From positions 1-15,616 of the forward strand of contig JACMQP010000045.1 in the NCBI GenBank assembly GCA_014376915.1: a DNA stretch of 15,616 bases, given 5' to 3'. The notes beneath the pieces were generated by a model. The model saw only the letters and a program-made list of their open reading frames with translations, did not search any database and was not told the DNA's origin. The DNA is from Ramlibacter sp. Lineage in GTDB: Bacteria > Pseudomonadota > Gammaproteobacteria > Burkholderiales > Burkholderiaceae. Below, in pieces: positions 7,287 through 12,962 of the stretch. The first letter of the stretch is position 1. Every line of letters begins with the position of its first letter. Both the position numbers and the translations under genes were made by a program.

Positions 7287-8513
7287 TCAGCCAGCGCTGA
7301 TGCTGACGGGCATGCTGGTGTAGCCGCGCACCGAATTGTTGTAGTGGATGACGGGCTTGCCTTCGAGCTGGATGTGCTTGACCCGCTTGGCCAGCGCCGT
7401 CAGCACGATCTCGCCTTCGAGACGCGCGATCATCTGGCCGGCGCACCCATGGATCCCGGTGCCGAACGCCAGGTTGCCGGCGGCGCGGCGGCTGACGTCG
7501 AACTTGTCCGCGGTGTCGCCCCAGCGGCGCGGGTCGCGGTTGGCCGAGCCGATGAAGACGCAGACCTTCTGCTCGTTGGCCATGGGCACGCCTGCGACTT
7601 CGACGTCGCGGGTGGTGGTGCGATAGAACGAGTGGAAGGTGCTTTCGAAACGCAGCACCTCCTCCAGCGCCTGCCGCGCCATCGATGGATTGGCATGCAC
7701 CAGCGCCCACTGGTCCGGGTGCCGGGCGAACGACAGGATCGCGTTGCACAGCGTGAAGACGGTGGTGTCGAGGCCGGCGGAGAGCAGGGTGCGCACCAGC
7801 ATCGGCGCTTCCTCCGGCGCCAGCAGGCCGTCGTCGGCCGCCTTGTACAACTGTGCGCCGAAGCCCTCGGGTGTCAGGTTCTCGCGCTTGCAGACTTCCG
7901 TGACCCACCCGATGGCGCCGGCCTGGGCCTTGTCCAGGCAGGCTTTGAAACGGTCGTTGACCGGGCCGAACGCGTTGAACACCATGTCGCCATAGGCAAG
8001 CAGGTATTTCTCGCGGCCTTCCGCCGGGATGCCGACGGCGTCGGCGAACACCTTGAGTGGATAAGCCTCGCACAGGTCGGTGACGGCGTCGAAGCTGCCC
8101 TTCTCGAGCACGCGATCGACCAGCAGTTCGGCCTGGCGTTCGAAGGTCAGGCGCAGCTTGTTGATCGCGGCAGGGGCCAGCAGGCCGGCCACCACCTTGC
8201 GGGTGCGGCCGTGCATCGGCGGGTCGGCCTCCAGGATGATGCTGGGCTTGCGCCATGGCTCCTGCATGTGGAAGTTGGCCAAGCCGACGCCGGCGCTGGA
8301 GCAGAAGGTGGCCGCGTCGCGCAGCACCATGTCGATCTCGGCATGGCGGGCGATGCCGAAGGCGTGGTAGCGGCTCAGGTAGAACACCGGGCCCAGTTCC
8401 CGCAGCATCTCGTAGTGCGGGTACGGATCGTCGAGCACCTCGTCCGCATACGGATCGAAGTCGGTGACGGGCACGGTGAGACCGGGGCGCTGGAGCGTCG
8501 GGGCGCTGTTCAT
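7287..8513 (-). CDS. Cytochrome P450, CYP199-like (class I bacterial monooxygenase)
   Basis: This soluble haem monooxygenase has 408 residues. The I-helix LLSAGLDTT is at 243-251 with the acid-alcohol pair D249-T250, ExxR is E285-R288, and the haem loop FGTGIHGCAG is at 350-359 with C357 as the haem-iron ligand. Many blocks resemble CYP199A of Rhodopseudomonas palustris as I remember it: FCSS-GVGL (70-78), the run ILEADPP (93-99), EAYPLKVFADA (149-159), MVFNAFGP (177-184), RTTTRDVE and IGSANRDPRRW (321-331). CYP199A enzymes oxidise para-substituted benzoates, so an aromatic carboxylate is the best guess; other substrates remain possible. It is the first gene of the minus-strand operon. An AAGGA lies about 10 nt before the ATG. 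Its redox partners follow directly. Confidence 0.95.
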   Translation of the reverse strand: MNSAPTLQRPGLTVPVTDFDPYADEVLDDPYPHYEMLRELGPVFYLSRYHAFGIARHAEIDMVLRDAATFCSSAGVGLANFHMQEPWRKPSIILEADPPMHGRTRKVVAGLLAPAAINKLRLTFERQAELLVDRVLEKGSFDAVTDLCEAYPLKVFADAVGIPAEGREKYLLAYGDMVFNAFGPVNDRFKACLDKAQAGAIGWVTEVCKRENLTPEGFGAQLYKAADDGLLAPEEAPMLVRTLLSAGLDTTVFTLCNAILSFARHPDQWALVHANPSMARQALEEVLRFESTFHSFYRTTTRDVEVAGVPMANEQKVCVFIGSANRDPRRWGDTADKFDVSRRAAGNLAFGTGIHGCAGQMIARLEGEIVLTALAKRVKHIQLEGKPVIHYNNSVRGYTSMPVSISAG

Positions 8514-8574
8514 GGCTTCTGGTTCCTTGTCTCGTTCGGGGCCTGTTCAAGCAGCGCGGAGTTTCATCCCGACT

Positions 8575-8588
8575 TTGACCTGGGTCAA
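8575..8588. promoter_or_regulatory. FNR/Anr/FixK-type palindromic box (candidate)
   Basis: TTGACCTGGGTCAA is a perfect inverted repeat (TTGACC, 2 nt, GGTCAA). It fits TTGAY-N4-RTCAA, the site used by CRP/FNR-family oxygen or NO regulators. It is centred 68 bp upstream of the P450 start and 54 bp upstream of the regulator start. The left arm could instead act as a -35 element. No CRP/FNR gene is in the window. Confidence 0.45.
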
Positions 8589-8603
8589 TGATTTCGCATC
8601 TAT

Positions 8604-8620
8604 AGTTCGGATATCGAACT
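8604..8620. promoter_or_regulatory. Candidate IclR-family operator
   Basis: AGTTCG-GATAT-CGAACT is a perfect 6-bp inverted repeat with a 5-nt spacer. The core GTTCG-N5-CGAAC closely resembles the PcaU/PcaR/PobR operators as I remember them (GTTCG-N5-CG-AC). A further half site, CGGAAC, follows at 8623-8628. The palindrome overlaps the plus-strand -10 TATAGT (8601-8606), so binding would probably repress the regulator's own gene and could activate or repress the P450 operon. Confidence 0.6.
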
Positions 8621-8635
8621 TTCGGAACAGAAAAC

Positions 8636-9421
8636 ATGGCGGCTGTGTTTGAGCAAATGGACCAAGTCAAGGAGGAGAAGGAATACGTGATGGGGCTGGA
8701 GAAGGGCCTCGCGATCGTCGAAGCGTTCGGCATCGTCAAGGGACCGCTGACGCTGACCCAGGCGGCGGAGATCACCGGCCATACCAAGGCCGCCGTGCGC
8801 CGCAGCCTGCTGACCCTTTGCAAGCTGGGCTATGCGGCGCAGGACGGCCGGCAGTTCAGGCTGGCGCCGCGCTCGCTAAGGTTGGGCCATGCCTACGTGG
8901 CGTCCGATCCGCTGACCAAGGTGGCGCAGCCGATCCTGGAGATCGCCAGCGAACGCACGATGGAGTCGGCGTCGATCGCGGTGCTCGACGCACAGGATGC
9001 GGTGTTCGTGGCCCGCTCCACCCATCGCCGCAGCCTGTCCAGCGGACTGGGCGTTGGCGTGCGGCTGCCCGCTTACGCGAGCGCGACCGGCCGGGTGCTG
9101 CTGGCAGGGCGGCCAGTGGCGGAGGTGGAGTTCACGCTCAATCGCATGTCCCGCCCGGCGTTGACGCCGCGCACCCGCACCGGCCTGCGCGAGATTCTTA
9201 AGGAGATCGCCTTGGTGCGCACGCGCGGCTATGCCATCAGCGATGAAGAGCTGGAGATCGGCCTGCGTTCGATCGCCGTGCCAATCCGCAACGGCCGCGG
9301 CGAGCTGATCGCGGCAATGAGCCTGTCGGTCGCCACGAGCCGGATGACCCGTGAGCAAATGATCGAGAAACTGGTGCCCGAGCTGGAGACGGCACGGCGC
9401 ACCTTCGCGGCGCTGCTCTGA
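8636..9421 (+). CDS. IclR-family transcriptional regulator (PcaR/PobR-like)
   Basis: This DNA-binding protein of 261 residues probably controls the divergent P450 operon. The winged helix-turn-helix covers about 18-80: EYVMGLEKGLAIVEAFG begins the domain as in the PcaR/PobR branch, and GHTKAAVRRSLLTLCKLGY (48-66) holds the recognition helix. The effector domain covers about 95-260, with YASATGRVLLA (147-157) and GYAISDEELEIGLRSIAVP (198-216) as family blocks. Members of this branch usually bind small aromatic acids. The ATG at 8636 is 8 nt after a GGAA; later in-frame ATGs (8657, 8690) are possible, and the latter has a GGAG upstream. A predicted start of transcription near 8613 gives a leader of about 23 nt. 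The target and effector are inferred from position. Confidence 0.94.
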   Translation: MAAVFEQMDQVKEEKEYVMGLEKGLAIVEAFGIVKGPLTLTQAAEITGHTKAAVRRSLLTLCKLGYAAQDGRQFRLAPRSLRLGHAYVASDPLTKVAQPILEIASERTMESASIAVLDAQDAVFVARSTHRRSLSSGLGVGVRLPAYASATGRVLLAGRPVAEVEFTLNRMSRPALTPRTRTGLREILKEIALVRTRGYAISDEELEIGLRSIAVPIRNGRGELIAAMSLSVATSRMTREQMIEKLVPELETARRTFAALL

Positions 9422-9424
9422 CGT

Positions 9425-9823
9425 TTAAGCCGCGCGACCAACCGGCAGCAGGCTTCTCGGCCTGCGCGCGCTCTTGCTGCGCAAGGCCATCGACAGAGCC
9501 TGGCCAGCCGCGGGCTGACCTGGTTGGGGCCGGTGCCTTCTTGGCGTGGCCGTTGGTGGCGGCCATCAGCCAGAAGGCCAGCTGGGCGAGGAAGAAGCGA
9601 AGGCTGTCGGCCCTGGGCTGGTTGCCGCTGGCGAGCAACCCAAGGCAGGCACAAATGCCCCGGCCGTGCCAGTGGTTTGGCAAAGGTCTTCCTGCGGCAG
9701 CCTGGCGATCCAGCGGGCGTCGTCGACCCAGCGCCGATCGAAGCGCTCGACGATCAGAGCCTTCTGCCGGCCGAACCGCATTTGGCAGAGCCATTCGTTT
9801 TCCACCGAGGCGCGAGGGAAAGC
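9425..9823 (-). pseudogene. hipA: hipA-like toxin kinase remnant (deleted and frameshifted)
   Basis: Three separate pieces, read in order on the minus strand, match HipA serine/threonine-kinase toxins. Piece one (about 9823-9668) reads SVENEWLC, then after an apparent in-frame loss, RFGRQKALIVERFDRRW and WIARLPQEDLCQ. Piece two (about 9659-9537, another frame) reads LRFFLAQLAFWLMAATNGHAK, the HipA block that holds the catalytic-loop Asp; here DGHAKN has become NGHAKK, so that Asp is lost. Piece three (about 9505-9425, back in the first frame) reads LSMALRSK and ends at a TAA. The N-terminal domain, stretches between the pieces and probably the last part are missing. No HipB antitoxin is visible. 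I recognise these blocks from memory of the family, not from a search. The product must be dead. Confidence 0.75.
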
Positions 9824-9840
9824 TCAGCACGCGCTGAGCT
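9821..9840 (-). terminator. Hairpin downstream of the dienelactone-hydrolase-family gene
   Basis: AGCTCAGC (9821-9828) and GCTGAGCT (9833-9840) form a perfect 8-bp stem with a 4-nt loop, 9 nt past the stop codon of the minus-strand hydrolase gene. Only three T residues follow it on that strand, so intrinsic termination would be weak. Confidence 0.4.
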
Positions 9841-9849
9841 GGGCGGCGT

Positions 9850-10587
9850 TCAGGTCCTGGCCAGCGTCCGCCCGAACAGGTCGAACAGCCGCTCCCAGTG
9901 CCGTTCGGCGCTGGGCTTGTCGTAGATCCCCGCGCGCAGCGGAAAAACGAAGCCGTGTTGCGCCGTCGGATACCACTCGATGCGGTGCGGCGTTCCGGCC
10001 GCGCCGAGGGCCTCGCCCAGCGTCACGATGACTTCCCTCGAGGCCCACTTGTCGATCTCCGCGCAGGCGAAGTAGCTTTCGCACCGGATGCCCGGCGCCA
10101 TCCTGTGGGCCGAATCTTCGCGGTCGGTCACGAGATTGGCGCCGTGGATCGATGCGATGCCCTGGATCCGCCCCGGGAAGGCCGCAGCGGCCGCCATCAC
10201 GAACGGGCCGCTCATACAGTAGCCGACGGCGCCGACGCGGCGGGAGTCAGCCTCGGGCTGGGCGTCGACGAAGTCGAACATCGCCTGCGTGTCCCGGGTC
10301 ACCATCGCGTTGGTCAGCGAATGCATGTGCTCGAACATCACGGCCATCGCCGGCTCGGTGCGCTCCGTCAGCCAGAAGTCGCGGCTGCGGCGGTAGTACA
10401 GATTGGGCAACACCACGTAGTACCCCACCGAAGCCAGCCGCCTTGCCATGTCGTGCAGTTCTTCGCGCTTGCCCGGTGCGTCCATGTAGAACAGCACGAC
10501 GGGATGGGGCCCGTGCTCCTCAGGGTAGACGACGAAGCTGTTCATCGCGCCGTCGCGCGTAGGGATGTCCAGGTGCTTTTCGATCAT
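9850..10587 (-). CDS. Dienelactone hydrolase family protein
   Basis: This alpha/beta hydrolase has 245 residues, the normal family length. The nucleophile is C124 in GYCMSG (the DLH form G-x-C-x-G), H211 in AQHGFVF is the likely catalytic His, and the acid is probably D179 in the AEIDKW region. FYMDAPGKREEL (33-44) is a conserved block of the subgroup; D36 sits where true dienelactone hydrolase has Glu36. DLH proper opens dienelactones in chlorocatechol breakdown, but this subgroup is broad and its substrates are mostly unknown. The ATG has AAGGA about 8 nt upstream. The gene lies 38 bp after the BLUF gene on the same strand and may be co-transcribed with it. A link to the nearby oxidative operon is possible but rests only on distance. 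Confidence 0.93.
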   Translation of the reverse strand: MIEKHLDIPTRDGAMNSFVVYPEEHGPHPVVLFYMDAPGKREELHDMARRLASVGYYVVLPNLYYRRSRDFWLTERTEPAMAVMFEHMHSLTNAMVTRDTQAMFDFVDAQPEADSRRVGAVGYCMSGPFVMAAAAAFPGRIQGIASIHGANLVTDREDSAHRMAPGIRCESYFACAEIDKWASREVIVTLGEALGAAGTPHRIEWYPTAQHGFVFPLRAGIYDKPSAERHWERLFDLFGRTLART

Positions 10588-10625
10588 GGGCTGTTCCTTC
10601 AGGCCGCGGGGCTGCGCAAGTGCTC

Positions 10626-11045
10626 TCAGCCGATCCAGGTAGCGTCGCTCATGATTTCGTCGAAAAAAGCGCGCAGCGTGATCGGGGCCATGCTGTACGG
10701 ATCAAAGCTGGAAGAGCGCGAATACTTCAAATAAATTCCGCGGTTCGATTCCAGCGCAGCCAGCGAGCCCATCGACCACTTGGTGAACTTGCGCGACACA
10801 ATTTCAGAAAAATCCAGGATGGCGGGATCCCTGTGGCGCGGGTCTAACAGGATGCGGTGGTACAGCAGGCTGACGGCAGTGCGGTCGCCTTCAAGTTGCT
10901 GCAAAAAAATACCATTGGTCAGGCACAGCGCACCGGTGATGCCCACCCGCGTATTGTTGCGTTGCGAAGCAACCAGAATGGCCTTCAAGTCATCGGGAAC
11001 CAGCGTTTTGGACGTGCGGCTTGCGTAGGTGAGTTGGATCAACAT
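10626..11045 (-). CDS. Short BLUF-domain blue-light sensor protein
   Basis: This 139-residue protein is almost entirely one BLUF domain, which binds FAD and switches on blue light. The photochemical residues are in place: Y7 in LTYAS (AppA Tyr21), N31 in RNNTRVGITGAL (AppA Asn45), Q49 in FLQQLEGD (AppA Gln63), and W90 with M92 in KWSMG (AppA Trp104 and Met106). The remaining 40 residues form the C-terminal helices, with no effector domain, so it must signal through a partner protein. The ATG at 11043-11045 begins MLIQLTYAS, as in the family; the frame runs further upstream but that part has no BLUF similarity. No clear Shine-Dalgarno is present. Downstream on the same strand, 38 bp away, is the dienelactone-hydrolase-family gene. 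Confidence 0.95.
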   Translation of the reverse strand: MLIQLTYASRTSKTLVPDDLKAILVASQRNNTRVGITGALCLTNGIFLQQLEGDRTAVSLLYHRILLDPRHRDPAILDFSEIVSRKFTKWSMGSLAALESNRGIYLKYSRSSSFDPYSMAPITLRAFFDEIMSDATWIG

Positions 11046-11326
11046 GAGGTATTTGGGTGTAAATTTTGATTCTGCCACCAGTTGGGAGTCAGGCCCAGCT
11101 GGCAATTCACGCCACCGGTTCGAGCGGTTACGGCGCCGCCATCTGGTGGAAGACCTGGCAGACGGCTTGAAGCGGCTGGCGCAGCGAGGCCTGCCGGCTG
11201 ACCCGCGCACCGCAGCGATGAGGGACAGGTGAGCTTGGCGCAGGCGATGGTCGAACGCATCCAGGCTTTGCGCCCAGACCGTCGACAAGGACGTGACGCA
11301 GCTTTCTTGCTGCGCCGGTCAGGCGC
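11046..11326. other. Intergenic stretch without a recognised gene
   Basis: Several short frames cross these 281 bp but none has a domain, start signal or composition that I can support. The part next to the BLUF gene (about 11046-11075) is more AT-rich than its surroundings and may contain that gene's promoter, though no clear -35/-10 pair is visible. A small hairpin at 11297-11314 is listed separately. Confidence 0.5.
11297..11314 (-). terminator. Hairpin downstream of the glycine-zipper gene (weak terminator candidate)
   Basis: CGCAGC and GCTGCG form a 6-bp GC-rich stem with the loop TTTCTT, 12 nt past the stop of the minus-strand small exported protein. No T-run follows on that strand, so it may be a terminator of low efficiency or only an RNA 3' end. 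Confidence 0.3.
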
Positions 11327-11557
11327 TTACTTCTTCACCGGGGTGGTGTTGTCGGACCGCTGGGTCTCGGCGTCCTTCTTGTTGGCGCGGTGGCGGCCGA
11401 CGACGCAACCGACGGCGGCGCCCGCAACGCCATGGCCCACCACATGGCCGCCAATGCCGCCAACGGCTGCGCCCTTGAGGCAGCCCTTGGCCTGGGCCGG
11501 AGCGGAGACCGCAATCAGCGCGGCAAAGAGGGAGAGCAACGCGACTTGAGCTTTCAT
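11327..11557 (-). CDS. Small exported glycine-zipper protein, function unknown
   Basis: The protein is 76 residues. It has a signal peptide (MKAQ, hydrophobic core about 5-18, cleavage at APAQA/K near residue 23) and a mature part of about 53 residues. The middle, CLKGAAVGGIGGHVVGHGVAGAAVGCVVG (26-54), has regularly spaced Gly/Ala that suit a membrane-packing glycine zipper, flanked by two Cys (C26, C51) that could form a disulphide. The tail is charged and hydrophilic and ends PVKK. The ATG at 11555-11557 is preferred to that at 11561-11563 because GGGA is then 7 nt upstream. It probably sits in the periplasm or an envelope membrane. It lies about 117 bp downstream of the YihY-family gene on the same strand. 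I do not recognise a named family. Confidence 0.8.
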   Translation of the reverse strand: MKAQVALLSLFAALIAVSAPAQAKGCLKGAAVGGIGGHVVGHGVAGAAVGCVVGRHRANKKDAETQRSDNTTPVKK

Positions 11558-11674
11558 GAACATTTCCCGATGAGGTGGTGACGTTTCGATTGTCTCTCCA
11601 CGCACGAGCCAGCCAGGTCAGCGCAGGCATCGGTTTCCCGTAGGAAAGGGTCGCGCCCGTCGTTCAGGTGCCCG

Positions 11675-12904
11675 TCAGCTTCGTTTGCCCCAGCCCGGCG
11701 AACTCCGGCGTCTCCAGCGGGCGAGCAGGGTGTCAGACCGCCCCCGCTGGTGCTGGCGTGCCACCGTGCCCGTCGCGGACTTGACAGGCTGGCCCAGAAG
11801 CCGGAAGCGCCGGTCCACGCGATTCATGTATTTGGACATGGCGGCATCGAGGACGGCCATGACGGCCAGCGACGCCAGCTGGGTGACGATGGCCTTCTGG
11901 GTCGCTTCGATCTCGATGTCGATCGCCTTCTGGCGGGTCGGCGCCACCGACTCCTTGGCCGCCAGCGCGCCCCCCGGCGCGGCCGGACCGCTCGTGCGCA
12001 CCTCGACCGGCTTGCCCTCGGCGGCGGTCTGCTCGGTCTTGGCCATTGCCTTGGCACCGGCCAGAGAGCCGTGCTCGTCGGCATAGACCTTGGTGAACTC
12101 GGCGCCCAGCAGGAACACCTGCGCGGCGTAATAGACCCACGCCAGCAGCACCACCAGCGAACCGGCGGCGGCGAACGATTCGGTCACACCGCTCTTGCCG
12201 AGGTACAGGCCGATCAGCAGCTTGCCCACTTCGAACAGCACCGCCGTCACGCCGGCGCCGATCCACACGTCGCGCCAGGCGATGGTGGTGGACGGCATCA
12301 GCTTGTAGATCATCGCGAACAGCAAGGTGGCGATGCAGACCGAGATCGTCATGTTCAGGGCTTGCAGCAGCAACTCCGAGCCCGGCAGCATTCCGCCGGC
12401 CCAGGAGCCGAAGGCTGCGATGCCGGCGCTCACCGACAGCGACACCATCAGCAGGAAGGCGACGCCCAGGATCAGCCCGAACGACACCATCCGTGTCTGC
12501 AGCAGGGCGCGGATGCCCTGGGGCTTCTCTTCCACCGGCACGTGCCAGATGCGGTCCAGTGCGCTCTGCAATTCGGCGAAGACGGTGGTGGCGCCGATCA
12601 GCAGGACGACGACGCTGATCAAGCCGGCGATCAGGCCCTTGTCGGTGTCGCTGGCGGAGGCGACCAGGCCCTGCACCACCTGCGCACCGTCATTGCCGAT
12701 CAGCCCACTGAGCTGGGCCACGATCTGGCCCGTCACCGCCTCGCGCCCGAACACTGCGCCGGCGATGGCGATGACGATCACCAGGAGCGGCGCCAGCGAG
12801 AACACCGTGTAGTAGGAGATTGCCGCCCCCATGCTCGGCGCGAAGTCGTCCACCCAGGCCGTGCCGGCCTTGCGAAACAGGGAGAGGGTGTGCTTGATGT
12901 GCAT
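11675..12904 (-). CDS. YihY/BrkB (UPF0761) family inner-membrane protein with C-terminal extension
   Basis: This polytopic membrane protein has 409 residues. The family core (about 1-280) starts with FRKAGTAWVDDFAPSMGAAISYYTVFSLAPLLVI (10-43) and includes FAELQSALDRIWHV (109-122) and the late block LVVLLAWVYYAAQVFLLGAEFTKVYA (250-275). Six hydrophobic segments lie near 30-55, 91-112, 138-162, 180-202, 213-236 and 245-268. The family function is uncertain; the old BrkB and RNase BN names are not reliable guides. Residues 281-409 form a tail not found in the roughly 290-residue YihY of E. coli: Ala-rich and charged, a mildly hydrophobic stretch at 338-354, then a very basic end. The ATG at 12902-12904 begins MHIKHTLSLF; the frame extends upstream only as an overlap with dabA. 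Confidence 0.92.
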   Translation of the reverse strand: MHIKHTLSLFRKAGTAWVDDFAPSMGAAISYYTVFSLAPLLVIVIAIAGAVFGREAVTGQIVAQLSGLIGNDGAQVVQGLVASASDTDKGLIAGLISVVVLLIGATTVFAELQSALDRIWHVPVEEKPQGIRALLQTRMVSFGLILGVAFLLMVSLSVSAGIAAFGSWAGGMLPGSELLLQALNMTISVCIATLLFAMIYKLMPSTTIAWRDVWIGAGVTAVLFEVGKLLIGLYLGKSGVTESFAAAGSLVVLLAWVYYAAQVFLLGAEFTKVYADEHGSLAGAKAMAKTEQTAAEGKPVEVRTSGPAAPGGALAAKESVAPTRQKAIDIEIEATQKAIVTQLASLAVMAVLDAAMSKYMNRVDRRFRLLGQPVKSATGTVARQHQRGRSDTLLARWRRRSSPGWGKRS

Positions 12905-12962
12905 GGGTTCGTTTCTAGCACAACGTCCCCTTCTGATGCGGAAAGGCATCTGCTGGCGACCG

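Larger units (their letters stand above)
8514..8635. promoter_or_regulatory. Divergent promoter region between P450 operon and iclR-type regulator
   Basis: These 122 bp are the only gap wide enough to hold promoters for both the minus-strand P450 operon and the plus-strand regulator. They contain two palindromes (8575-8588 and 8604-8620) and a plus-strand TATAGT at 8601-8606 that matches the sigma-70 -10 consensus at five of six positions. TTGACC at 8575-8580 lies 20 nt upstream of it, longer than the normal 17 nt spacing. No good minus-strand -10 is visible, which would fit an activator-dependent P450 promoter. Confidence 0.6.

Noticed and set aside
8575..8606. A sigma-70 promoter made of TTGACC and TATAGT for the regulator
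   Set aside because: Each hexamer is good but the spacer is 20 nt, beyond the usual 16-18. I kept the -10 as plausible and treated TTGACC mainly as half of the palindrome.
6922..8823. A 633-residue minus-strand frame that could suggest a large fusion with the ferredoxin at its end
   Set aside because: Only the last 107 residues show a protein family. The upstream part overlaps the P450 gene in another frame and runs through the promoter region.
9448..9465. Hairpin GCAGGC-N6-GCCTGC after the IclR gene as its terminator
   Set aside because: The stem is short, no T-run follows, and the sequence is part of the hipA remnant, so chance pairing in GC-rich DNA is likely.
9524..10031. Overlapping plus-strand frames of 98 to 161 residues
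   Set aside because: They lie opposite the hipA remnant and the hydrolase, are Arg/Ala-rich, and carry no recognisable domain or ribosome binding site.
11634..11647. Small hairpin TTTCC-CGTA-GGAAA downstream of the YihY-family gene
   Set aside because: Five weak pairs and no T-run are not enough to call a terminator.
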